A DNA stretch of 17,299 bases, from assembly GCA_038248985.1 (NCBI GenBank), contig JBBRWV010000082.1:1-17299 (forward strand), written 5' to 3'. This DNA is from JBBRWV01 sp038248985 (lineage in GTDB: Bacteria > Planctomycetota > Phycisphaerae > WQYP01). Under the pieces are notes generated by a model. The model worked only from the letters and a program-made list of their open reading frames with translations. It did no database searches and was not told the origin of the DNA. Shown here piece by piece: positions 1 to 7,351 of this stretch (positions are counted from its first letter, which is position 1; every line of letters starts with the position of its first letter). The position numbers and the translations under genes were made by a program.

Positions 1-5
1 AGCAG

Positions 6-72
6 GATTTTGAAGTTGCTCTCTCTCCCTCCCCAGGCTGGCGTTCCTCACGGCCGTCCGCCTGGTTTTTTA
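6..72 (+). repeat. Terminator-like 53-bp repeat, copy 1
   Basis: First of three copies of a dispersed element. The part common to all three starts at 17 with a pyrimidine-rich stretch and ends in the hairpin at 33-65. There CCAGGC pairs with GCCTGG, and a further GGCG/CGTC pairing follows across one mismatch. Six T residues (66-71) come after it. Copies 1 and 2 also share about 11 extra bases on the left (GATTTTGAAGT). A GC-rich stem followed by T residues is the shape of an intrinsic terminator. However, the loop and the pyrimidine lead-in are also identical between copies, which points to a copied element and not only to convergent terminators. No gene end is visible upstream inside the window. 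Confidence 0.8.
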
Positions 73-81
73 GACCACAGT

Positions 82-100
82 TCGCTGACTTGCTCAGCGA
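82..100. other. Small perfect hairpin between repeat copies 1 and 2
   Basis: TCGCTGA and TCAGCGA form a 7-bp stem around a 5-nt loop. It has no T tract, so it is not a terminator. It lies in the 74-nt spacer between repeat copies 1 and 2. No coding signal is apparent in 1-324. Apart from the two repeats and this hairpin I see nothing interpretable there. Confidence 0.4.
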
Positions 101-146
101 GGAAATAGACAAGTGAATATCTCCAGTCGCCTTTGAATCACACCAA

Positions 147-215
147 GATTTTGAAGTTGCTCTCTCTCCCTCCCCAGGCTGGCGTTCCTCACGGCCGTCC
201 GCCTGGTTTTTTTAG
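147..215 (+). repeat. Terminator-like 53-bp repeat, copy 2
   Basis: Second copy, 141 bp after copy 1. It is identical to copy 1 from GATTTTGAAG through the hairpin (174-206) and differs only in having seven T residues (207-213) instead of six. Because copies 1 and 2 share a longer left flank than copy 3, they probably arose from each other or from a longer parent unit. The next gene begins 110 bp downstream. Confidence 0.8.
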
Positions 216-324
216 TATCCATTCCGGACCATGTCCGGTTTAGTTCATGTAGTGCCGACGTGCGAATGACGTTCACACCCGTCGGCTCTTGGCAAAGAAC
301 GTCGCGTCTTACCGTGAGGGTCGC

Positions 325-513
325 ATGGAACCGGAAATTGCCGTGTACCTGCGAAACATGAACGACGAAGAACTCGGCCTCTTTTGGATGGTCGCCAGTG
401 AAAGCGTTCGTTTGTGGATCAAAGATGAACTTGTCATTCGAGCTCAAGCTCGTGGCGAAGTGCCCGTGACGCGTCAGGTTGCCGTTAAGAATTCTCAAGT
501 GGCGGCTGCCTAA
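325..513 (+). CDS. Small hypothetical protein (62 aa)
   Basis: I do not recognise this protein. ATG 325 is preceded by GAGGG at 316-320, a usable ribosome binding site, so I prefer it to the in-frame TTG at 289. The product is soluble, acidic at the N terminus and looks helical (NMNDEELGLFWMVASESVRL, residues 12-31). It ends in an Ala/Val/Gln-rich tail and has no membrane segment or signal peptide. It lies 72 bp upstream of the HD-GYP gene on the same strand and could be co-transcribed with it. A longer reading frame runs antisense through this region but crosses repeat copy 2 and has no protein-like composition, so I regard it as a shadow. Confidence is moderate because the ORF is short and has no known homologue to support it. 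Confidence 0.5.
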   Translation: MEPEIAVYLRNMNDEELGLFWMVASESVRLWIKDELVIRAQARGEVPVTRQVAVKNSQVAAA

Positions 514-585
514 ATCGCTCTTTCCCATCTTTAGGTGAGAGCGCCGACGCCTGTTTTTCAATGGTGTCCGTGAAAGTTGAATGAA

Positions 586-1284
586 ATGAATGCCGAAGGC
601 CAACATTTTCACCTGCGACTGGTAAGTGGAGAATCTCCATCTCCATTGCCGCAGGAGTTTCCCGAAGATCCCGCACAACGAGCACTTCTCACCGGGGTTC
701 TTCAAGCCTTGATGGCTTCGCTTGATGCCAAAGATTCCTATACCAAGGGCCATTCCGAGCGAGTCGCCCATTTGGCGCGTCTCATTGGCTTGAAGTTGGG
801 GCTAACTGAGTTGGAACTGCAAAAGCTCGTTCTCGCCGGCCTGGTTCATGATTTGGGCAAGATCGGCGTTCCGGAGCAGATTCTGCGAAAAACTGAACGT
901 CTGACCGACGCAGAATATGACATGGTTAAGCTGCACCCCGAGATCGGCCGTAAGATTGTCAATGAAATTCCTTTGCTATTTCAGGTTATTCCTGCGGTAC
1001 TCCATCACCACGAGCGCTGGGATGGCCGGGGATATCCTTCGGGTCTCCAAAATGATTCCATACCGCTTTTCGCGCGAATCTTGGCGGTGGCGGACTCGTT
1101 CGATGCGATGAGTTCCACCCGGTGCTATCAAACCAGCAAGAGCCAAGATCAAGTGCTGATTGAAATGCGAAAATGCCAAGGCAGCCAGTTTGACCCGGAG
1201 GTCACCCAGGCCTTGCTGGAAGCAGATTTGACCACGTACGAGCAGTTGTTGGAACGACACATCGCGGGTAAGAACGCTGCTTGA
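586..1284 (+). CDS. HD-GYP domain protein, putative c-di-GMP phosphodiesterase
   Basis: A stand-alone HD-GYP domain of about 232 aa. HD-GYP proteins hydrolyse the second messenger c-di-GMP at a di- or tri-iron centre in the cytoplasm. Visible motifs, numbered from ATG 586, are the helical entry HSERVAHLARLIG (from residue 56), the HD pair inside VHDLGKIGVP (88-89), and HHHERWDGRGYP (140-151), which carries the GYP triad. ILAVADSFDAMSS and GSQFDPEV follow, as is usual for the family. The metal-binding residues therefore appear intact. There is no receiver, PAS or GAF domain: about 30 N-terminal residues lead straight into the catalytic fold, so any sensory input must come from a partner. An in-frame TTG at 577 is the alternative start, and no strong SD decides between them. 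Repeat copy 3 lies 51 bp after the stop and would serve as its terminator. Confidence 0.9.
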   Translation: MNAEGQHFHLRLVSGESPSPLPQEFPEDPAQRALLTGVLQALMASLDAKDSYTKGHSERVAHLARLIGLKLGLTELELQKLVLAGLVHDLGKIGVPEQILRKTERLTDAEYDMVKLHPEIGRKIVNEIPLLFQVIPAVLHHHERWDGRGYPSGLQNDSIPLFARILAVADSFDAMSSTRCYQTSKSQDQVLIEMRKCQGSQFDPEVTQALLEADLTTYEQLLERHIAGKNAA

Positions 1285-1334
1285 TTTGCCGAAAATACCA
1301 CCTGCACCAACAGTTTGCACCAGGAAACTTACCG

Positions 1335-1387
1335 TGCTCTCTCTCCCTCCCCAGGCTGGCGTTCCTCACGGCCGTCCGCCTGGTTTT
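1335..1387 (+). repeat. Terminator-like 53-bp repeat, copy 3
   Basis: Third copy, identical to copies 1 and 2 over the 53 bp from TGCTCTCTC through the hairpin (1351-1383) and the first four T residues. After that the T tract is broken (TTTTATTTTT). It sits 51 bp downstream of the HD-GYP stop codon on the same strand, exactly where an intrinsic terminator for that gene would be. The left extension shared by copies 1 and 2 is absent. Confidence 0.8.
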
Positions 1388-1467
1388 ATTTTTGCCATGG
1401 CATGGCCCTGGAGCGCGGCAGGTCGTGCCAATACATCCGAAACTATCGGCGGCCCGTAAATAATGGT

Positions 1468-1476
1468 GGGGGGGGG
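1468..1476 (+). repeat. G9 homopolymer tract upstream of a membrane-protein gene
   Basis: An uninterrupted run of nine G lies 72 bp before the start at 1549, in an otherwise mixed-composition spacer. It is long enough to be prone to slippage. No convincing -35/-10 pair was seen around it. The remaining spacer (1388-1548) contains a short palindromic GCCATGGC and no coding signal. Confidence 0.6.
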
Positions 1477-1548
1477 TATGAACCGATAATGTTTGGAGGC
1501 TTTAGGTGCGTGCGCATCACTCCCGAATCGCCGTGAGGAATCCATAAG

Positions 1549-2076
1549 ATGTCGTTGGCCAAAGGATTACTCGCGAGAATGCTCTGCTTTCGCGGTTTTG
1601 TATGGACACTTTGCATCCTCGTGGCGATTTACGTGGTGGGTGGCCCTCTCGCTAAAGAGGCATGGGCCCGTTGGATGTGGCAGCGCGTGCCCTGCTACCT
1701 AGGTGAAAAGTCCACGCGCTATTTTTTTGATTGGGATAACAAACATTATGTGGCCAGTCGTATGAATATATGGGGAACGCCCAATCAAAATCCCTGGGCG
1801 ATAAGCGACCTTCCCACTACATTCATTTTGAATGATTTTTGTTATGTTCAAATTGGCCGCAGCAATCAGGTAGGCGAAAGTGTTTACCAGTTTGATGGCT
1901 ACAAAAACTGGAGCAAGATCGGGGGTCGTTCGGGTTTGGGTGTAATGATACTGGTGGTGGCGTTTATGATAACGCGGGTGACGTCACGGAAATCCGCGTC
2001 AAGTTTGAAGAAGGTGTCGAGGTTGAGCGGCAGCGCGGCGTCCGCTTCCACACCAAGTGGGGGAAGTACGCCATGA
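1549..2076 (+). CDS. Two-TM membrane protein resembling DUF3592, 3' end uncertain
   Basis: The frame encodes 175 aa from an ATG preceded by GAGGA (1535-1539). A hydrophobic segment at residues 13-33 is followed by a soluble domain with RVPCYLGEKSTRYFFDWDNK and later a FCYVQIG motif. A second hydrophobic stretch follows at about 129-141 (LGVMILVVAFMIT). TM, a beta-rich domain with two CY motifs, then TM is the layout of DUF3592-type envelope proteins, whose function is unknown. After about residue 145 the translation becomes Ser/Ala/Lys-rich and looks like an out-of-frame reading. The -1 frame over the same DNA is much more protein-like and runs on to 2153. The C terminus given here may therefore be wrong, or the gene may be frameshifted. 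It leads directly into the glycosyltransferase gene. Confidence 0.55.
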   Translation: MSLAKGLLARMLCFRGFVWTLCILVAIYVVGGPLAKEAWARWMWQRVPCYLGEKSTRYFFDWDNKHYVASRMNIWGTPNQNPWAISDLPTTFILNDFCYVQIGRSNQVGESVYQFDGYKNWSKIGGRSGLGVMILVVAFMITRVTSRKSASSLKKVSRLSGSAASASTPSGGSTP

Positions 2077-2153
2077 GTTTATGGGGTTTCAGCACAGATG
2101 ATGGTGACGTGGCATTGAGCATGCTGGAGGTAGATGATAATGCCACATCATGA
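1896..2153 (+). pseudogene. Out-of-frame coding remnant or frameshifted 3' end overlapping the next gene
   Basis: This is the reading frame one base behind that of the 1549 gene, open from the TGA ending at 1895 to the TGA at 2151-2153. It has no good start codon of its own. It reads as an ordinary charged beta-strand-rich protein, for example DVTEIRVKFEEGVEVERQRG, then VRFHTKWGKYAMSLWGF, and ends in LEVDDNATS. Most of this is a better protein than the overlapping Ser/Ala-rich tail of the 1549 frame. A one-base loss in the G5 run at 1921-1925 would join the two frames. Alternatively it is the tail of a lost gene fused here by deletion. Its end overlaps the start of the glycosyltransferase at 2140. 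I do not recognise the family. Confidence 0.4.
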
Positions 2154-3384
2154 CCTTCCCAAAGTAACTGTCATTCAAGACGGAGCGCGTCGGCATTATG
2201 CCGTTCCGGTTGCGCTCCAAAGCGTAAACATGTTGGATCGAGTATATACCAATTGGTATGCTTCGCCGGGAAGTATTGATTCTTGGATTGCTAAAGCGAT
2301 ACGAATGGGGGGAGGCAGAATGGGTGATAAGCTCGCCCAACGATACAGTCCATTGCTTGACGCGTCGCGCGTTGTTTCGAGTCCGTGGAATACACTGCGT
2401 GCGCAGTGGGGTCGCCGACGTTTTTCCGCGGAAGCAGATTTTTTTCGATGGGAATCTGAGGAGTTTGCCAAATGGGTCATTCGCCACGGCTTCGGCAAGG
2501 CTGATACGCTATTTGGTTTCGTGCGCAATATGCATCCGATGCTGGCTGCTGCCGCTCAGCAGAAGGGGCTCAAGACGATTGGTGACCAGATGATTGCACC
2601 TTACAAGATCGAAGACCGAGAGGACGAACTGCAAAGGCAGCGATTTCCCCAGTTTTCCAGTGCCGCAACGAATGTGGCCGAAGATTTTTCTGAATTTGAA
2701 AGTCAAACATGGGCCTCGCTAGATCACATCACATGCGGCTCGGATTACGTGAAGCAAGGTCTGGTTCAATGCGGGGTTGAATTCTCCAAAATATCTGTGA
2801 TTCCCTATCCCATGGATGCGGCGAAGTTTCCATTCGTGCACCGACCACAGAATAGGACGCCGATTACCGTAGGTTTTGTAGGTTCCATCGGACTGCGTAA
2901 GGGAGCGCCCTACTTCATTGAGGTGGCAAGAAAGCTGGCCTCTGAAAAAATGCGGTTTGTGATGGTGGGGAAAATTCATCTCAGCGAGCGGGCGGCGTCC
3001 AATGTTTCTTCCGTGGAATTTATTGGTTCTGTCTCCCGCGCAGAGGTGCTTCAATGGATGAGCCAATTCGATATATTCTTTTTTCCAAGCACGTGCGAAG
3101 GAAGCGCCGGGGTTGTGCGAGAAGCCATGGCGACAGGGTTGCCTGTTGTCTGTTCGCCTAACAGCGGTATTGTTCAGTTGGAGCCCGACTCATGCATTCT
3201 TCGAGAATACGACGACATTGAGGGAGCCGCATCCGCCATTGTCGGACTTGCCGAGAGCCAGGATTTGCGAACAGAAATGGGCCGGCGAGCGCGAAGGAAT
3301 AGCGAATTGGCGAGTATCGAGTACTATGCTCGCGAAATTGCACGCGAGACCAGACAATTGCATCTCGCACGCGTGTCTCACTGA
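2140..3384 (+). CDS. Glycosyltransferase family 4 (GT-B fold)
   Basis: A retaining GT-B glycosyltransferase that would transfer a sugar from a nucleotide-sugar donor in the cytoplasm, probably onto a lipid-linked glycan. From ATG 2140 it is 414 aa. GGAGG at 2126-2130 lies 9 nt before ATG 2140 but only 3 nt before the in-frame ATG 2134, so 2140 is preferred. The C-terminal nucleotide-binding domain starts near ITVGFVGSIGLRKGAPYFIE. The diagnostic EX7E motif is EGSAGVVRE (E320 and E328), followed by AMATGLPVV. The N-terminal acceptor domain is divergent and gives no hint of sugar specificity. It is the first enzyme of a polysaccharide cluster with the acyltransferase and polymerase downstream. 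The next gene starts 28 bp after its stop, consistent with an operon. Confidence 0.85.
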   Translation: MPHHDLPKVTVIQDGARRHYAVPVALQSVNMLDRVYTNWYASPGSIDSWIAKAIRMGGGRMGDKLAQRYSPLLDASRVVSSPWNTLRAQWGRRRFSAEADFFRWESEEFAKWVIRHGFGKADTLFGFVRNMHPMLAAAAQQKGLKTIGDQMIAPYKIEDREDELQRQRFPQFSSAATNVAEDFSEFESQTWASLDHITCGSDYVKQGLVQCGVEFSKISVIPYPMDAAKFPFVHRPQNRTPITVGFVGSIGLRKGAPYFIEVARKLASEKMRFVMVGKIHLSERAASNVSSVEFIGSVSRAEVLQWMSQFDIFFFPSTCEGSAGVVREAMATGLPVVCSPNSGIVQLEPDSCILREYDDIEGAASAIVGLAESQDLRTEMGRRARRNSELASIEYYAREIARETRQLHLARVSH

Positions 3385-3412
3385 ACACTGGTAATTTTGG
3401 GTAAGGACTCGG

Positions 3413-4654
3413 ATGACAGTACTAACCAAAGAATCCGCCATTTCACTATGGTTCAGGGGTCTTCGGCGAATTACAACCACTGGGAAGTTCATTCCGGAAA
3501 TTGATGGATTTCGCTTTATAGCAGTGCTGGCCGTTTTTCTGCATCATGACCTCAATCAGATCATGGCCAAAAACAATATCGCGAGAGTTCCCGGTTCGAA
3601 GTTGGTGAATATAAACGCGCTTTCGGGCTTTGACTGGCTCTTGAGCGTCATCGTCGACCGCGGAGCGTTTGGAGTTCAACTTTTTTTTGTAATTAGTGGT
3701 TTCATTCTGGCCATGCCGTTCGCGGAACACTATATCAATAAGGAAAAACGTCCTTCATTGAAGGCCTATTTTTTGCGGCGACTCACCAGACTCGAACCGC
3801 CGTATATTCTGGCACTTATTCTGTGGATACCATTCGCGGGTGGGCACGCGTACTATTTTGACAATAGACCCCTGTCTGTTCTGCCAGGATCTTTTGTTGC
3901 AAGCGTTTTTTATGTTCATAACCAAGTATACCACTCTTTCAGCTACATCAATGGTGTCTCCTGGTCACTGGAAGTGGAAGTGCAATTTTATATCCTCGCT
4001 CCCCTATTGGCTGGTGCTTTCGTCTTCAACAATGTGTGGGTACGACGGTTGCTGCTTATTGCGGTCATTGGAATCACGTCGTACATGAATGCATATTATT
4101 CTCCCGACCATCTAGGCTATCAGTACTCCATTTTGTATTATATTCAATATTTCCTAAGCGGATTTATCTTGGCTGACGTATATCTTACTTATGTCAAAAA
4201 ACATCCCAGAAAATCGTATTTGTGGGACGTGGCTGCACTCATAGCGGGGATATTCATTGTCACTACGGTCGTTAACCGCTGGCCTCACACATTTATGCCA
4301 TGGTCGATCGCGTTCTTTTATCTCGCTGGGTTTAAGAGCATTCTGTTTAATCGATTTTTACGTTGGCCGCCGGTTTGGGCTATTGGTGGAATGTGCTATA
4401 GCATATATCTCTTGCATGCCCATATGGTATCGATTTTGGCTTTTCTCACAAAAATCATGTATATTTCCATGCTGCCATTTTGGGTGAATTTTCTGATTCA
4501 AACAGCTATTCATGGCGCGATTGTATTGTTTATTTCCTCAATGTTTTTCAAGTTGATTGAACGACCCTGTATGGATCGGGATTGGCCGCGCAAGTTGGCT
4601 AATTCACTACGCAAACGATTTTCTACTCCCGACCGCTCGTTGAAATCGACTTGA
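3413..4654 (+). CDS. Acyltransferase family 3 membrane protein (OafA/YrhL-like)
   Basis: A 413-aa polytopic inner-membrane protein. Acyltransferase-3 enzymes move acyl groups, usually acetyl, across the membrane onto surface sugars. Family hallmarks are all present: IPEIDGFRFIAVLAVFLHH near residues 27-45 with the conserved histidines, FGVQLFFVISGF at 86-97, RRLTRLEPPY at 122-131, and SWSLEVEVQFY at 183-193. About ten hydrophobic segments follow the standard pattern. No SGNH domain is fused, so it is the membrane-only form. The start at ATG 3413 has TAAGGA about 8 nt upstream. It lies between a glycosyltransferase and a Wzy-like polymerase, so O-acetylation of the repeat unit is the likely role. 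Base composition is more AT-rich than in the genes from 7352 on. Confidence 0.88.
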   Translation: MTVLTKESAISLWFRGLRRITTTGKFIPEIDGFRFIAVLAVFLHHDLNQIMAKNNIARVPGSKLVNINALSGFDWLLSVIVDRGAFGVQLFFVISGFILAMPFAEHYINKEKRPSLKAYFLRRLTRLEPPYILALILWIPFAGGHAYYFDNRPLSVLPGSFVASVFYVHNQVYHSFSYINGVSWSLEVEVQFYILAPLLAGAFVFNNVWVRRLLLIAVIGITSYMNAYYSPDHLGYQYSILYYIQYFLSGFILADVYLTYVKKHPRKSYLWDVAALIAGIFIVTTVVNRWPHTFMPWSIAFFYLAGFKSILFNRFLRWPPVWAIGGMCYSIYLLHAHMVSILAFLTKIMYISMLPFWVNFLIQTAIHGAIVLFISSMFFKLIERPCMDRDWPRKLANSLRKRFSTPDRSLKST

Positions 4655-4696
4655 GGTTTTTCCAATAGATAAAGTAAATAATCATGAGGTCTTGCC

Positions 4697-5992
4697 ATGA
4701 TGACTCTACTCGGTGTTATTCTTTTAGTTGTGGGAGTTTTTCCCGCATTGCTATATCTCTGTGGATATCAGAAGGATCCCTTTCATCCTTTGATACTTGT
4801 GGGACTGACCAGTTATTTTATAGCCGGCCACAAACTGCTTACCAATCCGCTGCCGGCGCTTAGCTTTATGCCATCCAGCTTTTTTGAGTTTTATTTGCTT
4901 GTCACAATTGCGGCTGTCTTGTCCTTCTATTTCGGCTGGTACAAAGGTGGTGGAAAGAAGTTTATCCGGGGCCTTGGAGTAAATGAAAGCTTCTCTCCCG
5001 GCAAATTGTTGTTTTACTCGTTGGTCGCAGTTGTAACTGGAGTAATGGCCAATCTAATGACTTATGGGGATTGGCAAGCTACAGGATATCTTCGGGATCT
5101 GCTGTTCTTGTGGGTAGGTGGTTCTGTCGTCGCCGTTCAGGTCATATGCTTCTCGAGGAATCCGACCTACTTGGGATTAGCTGTTTTGTCGCTGGCAATT
5201 GCCGCCATAACTCCGATAGATCGGTTCATCGTTTACGGGCAGCGGAGTGATATCATGAGAACTGCTGTTGTGGCGATGGTTTTTTACCTGGCCAAACAGC
5301 GACGTCCATCGAAAATGGTTGTCGTTGTTGGCGCGAGTTTTCTGTTATTGATTCTTGCAACCATACAACTTACTCGTGGAGCGGTGAATGAAAATCCTAC
5401 CTTTTCGGCACGTGTTGCTGCCATAGGCGAAAAGATTCCTACATTCTTTGACAAGGAGCCGTCATATATCGGCGGAGAGGAGCACATATTTGGACCTGCG
5501 GCAATCGGAGCTGTGCGCGAAAGCGGTCAGTATGGATACGGTCGCGGATATTCCGTTTACTTTTTGCAAAGGTTCGCGCCTAAGGAAATCTTCCCCAATA
5601 AATGGCAGTGGTTTGGTATGCACAGCGGTTATAATCAGGCGATGCTCAGTCAAGTGATGGGTGGTACGCATACGATTGCAGGCGGAGCCGCGCCCACAGG
5701 GTTTGCTCAAGCCTTTTGCGAGCTTGGTTGGGCATCTATCTTTATATGGATGTTAATGGGGTATTTCGTCAGACGCCTATGGGATCATGCCATTCTATTG
5801 GCATCCCCCATGGCGCAAGGGTTGATGGCAATTACACTGTTCCTGTTGGTTCTGGGAATTACCCAAGAATTGACTTCGATGTTAGTTCACGCCATATTCT
5901 TGTTGGTTCCCCTAACTCTTTGTTACAAGTTCGCACGAATTCACCACGAATATGATTCCTATGATATTTCAACAGCCTCTGCTGCAAACTAG
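4697..5992 (+). CDS. Wzy-like O-antigen/exopolysaccharide polymerase
   Basis: A 431-aa polytopic membrane protein with about ten hydrophobic segments and one large extracytoplasmic loop at roughly residues 230-345. Wzy proteins join lipid-linked repeat units in the periplasm. The loop holds GYSVYFLQRFAPKEIFPNKW, then HSGYNQAMLSQVMGG and APTGFAQAFCELGW. The last matches the PTG-(x)n-E-x-G-W pattern common near the end of the large loop in O-antigen polymerases. Wzy sequences are poorly conserved, so the call rests on topology, this loop and the neighbours. ATG 4697 has GAGG at 4685-4688, and an in-frame ATG 4700 follows directly. No Wzx flippase or Wzz length regulator lies in the window, so these must be elsewhere. 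An O-antigen ligase is the main alternative. Confidence 0.75.
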   Translation: MMTLLGVILLVVGVFPALLYLCGYQKDPFHPLILVGLTSYFIAGHKLLTNPLPALSFMPSSFFEFYLLVTIAAVLSFYFGWYKGGGKKFIRGLGVNESFSPGKLLFYSLVAVVTGVMANLMTYGDWQATGYLRDLLFLWVGGSVVAVQVICFSRNPTYLGLAVLSLAIAAITPIDRFIVYGQRSDIMRTAVVAMVFYLAKQRRPSKMVVVVGASFLLLILATIQLTRGAVNENPTFSARVAAIGEKIPTFFDKEPSYIGGEEHIFGPAAIGAVRESGQYGYGRGYSVYFLQRFAPKEIFPNKWQWFGMHSGYNQAMLSQVMGGTHTIAGGAAPTGFAQAFCELGWASIFIWMLMGYFVRRLWDHAILLASPMAQGLMAITLFLLVLGITQELTSMLVHAIFLLVPLTLCYKFARIHHEYDSYDISTASAAN

Positions 5993-6055
5993 ATCAAAAG
6001 TGATGGGGGGGCATTCGAATCGGACTTTGGTGACGTCTTGAAAAGGGAAGTGAAT

Positions 6056-7264
6056 TTGAACAAGAATGTCAAAGCGGTGTTTATGATTCTTCCTCACCGT
6101 GGAGGGACATTTTCCGTATTTCGATCGCTGCGCGACGGACTACGTGCGCAAGGCATTTCGCTGGACTGGCTTGCGTCAACTTCATCTTTTAGTCAACTTG
6201 TTAAGGATCCAGTATTTGAGGCATGTAGGCATGAAGGCAAGGCTTTTGACACATCCGGCAAAAAGGAACGTCAGGTTGCCGAGGAAATGCTGGCGCATGT
6301 TGAGAAGCAATCCTTCAATACCGTATTTGTTAATATCCTAACCGCGAATCAGGATATGTCCCTTGCAGCCTATCTTCCCCCAGCAGTTCGCCGCATCGGT
6401 ATTGTGCATAACATCACCCCTGGAACATACTCGGCCGCCAAGGCTTTGCGCCCTTACCTTCATGCCGCCGTGGGCGTTTCACCCCGCATAGAAGAGGACC
6501 TTGTTGCTAAATGCGGTTTTTCGGCTGAATCCACGACCACTATCCCCAACGCCATTGATCTGGTGCCCTATGCCCAAATCGTTCCCAAGAAATATTCCTC
6601 GCCGCTCCGACTCCTTTCGCTCGGCCGCATCATAGATATCGACAAGGGTGTCTTCTGGCTCCCTGAAATACTCAATCAACTGTTCGATCTGCCCCTTCAC
6701 CTGACCATCGCCGGCGAGGGGGCCGACCTTCCCGAGTTGAAAAACCGCTGCGCTTCACTTGCTGGCCGCGTGACTTTCCTGGGTCGTGTCGCCCCCGAGG
6801 CTGTTCCAGAGCTAATTGCTGCCCACGATATGCTTCTCATGCCCTCGCGCTTTGAAGGCTTCGGATTTACTCTGATCGAAGCGATGGCCGGTCGTTGTGT
6901 TCCCATCGCCTCGAGAATCCGTGGGGTGACTGATTTTGTTGTCCAGCAGGAGCGTACCGGGCTGCTTTTCCCCATCGGAGACACCCGCGCCGCGGCGGCA
7001 GCCATCCGCAAACTTACGGTACAGCGTTCACTCTTGACGGCTTATGCAGACGCAGGCTGCGCCGACGTTCACGCACGTTTTTCCACTGATCAAATGGCGA
7101 AAAGCTATCTCGATGTCATGCACAAGACCCTGGCTAGCACCAAGGAAGTCGCGCCTCCGCCCAATAAAGCCGGGTTCGAAGTTCTTCCTATAGGGGGTGG
7201 CTGGCGCAAGTTCATTCCCAACTCCCTTAAGAATTCGCTCCGCACCTGGATGTATCGGCGGTAA
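6056..7264 (+). CDS. Glycosyltransferase family 4 (GT-B fold)
   Basis: A second retaining GT-B transferase, about 402 aa. The opening KAVFMILPHRGGTFSVFRSL is a typical first beta strand and glycine loop. SLGRIIDIDKGVFWLPEIL starts the donor-binding domain, and EGFGFTLIE (E267 and E275 in this numbering) is the EX7E motif. The start is uncertain. TTG 6056 has AAGGGA 7 nt upstream, TTG 6038 and GTG 6050 are in frame, and the first ATG comes only at about 6083. The gap to the polymerase gene is 63 bp and contains a G7 run (6005-6011). The second half is more GC-rich with more C-ending codons than the cluster genes before it, so the composition change falls inside this gene. It probably adds one sugar of the repeat unit. 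Donor and acceptor cannot be read from the sequence. Confidence 0.83.
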   Translation: MNKNVKAVFMILPHRGGTFSVFRSLRDGLRAQGISLDWLASTSSFSQLVKDPVFEACRHEGKAFDTSGKKERQVAEEMLAHVEKQSFNTVFVNILTANQDMSLAAYLPPAVRRIGIVHNITPGTYSAAKALRPYLHAAVGVSPRIEEDLVAKCGFSAESTTTIPNAIDLVPYAQIVPKKYSSPLRLLSLGRIIDIDKGVFWLPEILNQLFDLPLHLTIAGEGADLPELKNRCASLAGRVTFLGRVAPEAVPELIAAHDMLLMPSRFEGFGFTLIEAMAGRCVPIASRIRGVTDFVVQQERTGLLFPIGDTRAAAAAIRKLTVQRSLLTAYADAGCADVHARFSTDQMAKSYLDVMHKTLASTKEVAPPPNKAGFEVLPIGGGWRKFIPNSLKNSLRTWMYRR

Positions 7265-7351
7265 CCCAGTCAAACAAATTCCAGTGGCGTTTTTTCTCCG
7301 CGGTATTCTCACGCTATAGTATTGCAAGCCTTGTTTTACCCGGAGTGCTAC

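Noticed and set aside
516..543. Hairpin CGCTCT/AGAGCG after the small CDS
   Set aside because: Six-base-pair stem with a 16-nt loop and no adjacent T tract. Too weak to call a terminator.
94..771. 225-aa frame on the - strand
   Set aside because: It runs through repeat copy 2 and antisense to the HD-GYP and small CDS. Its composition is not protein-like, and the + strand genes explain the region.
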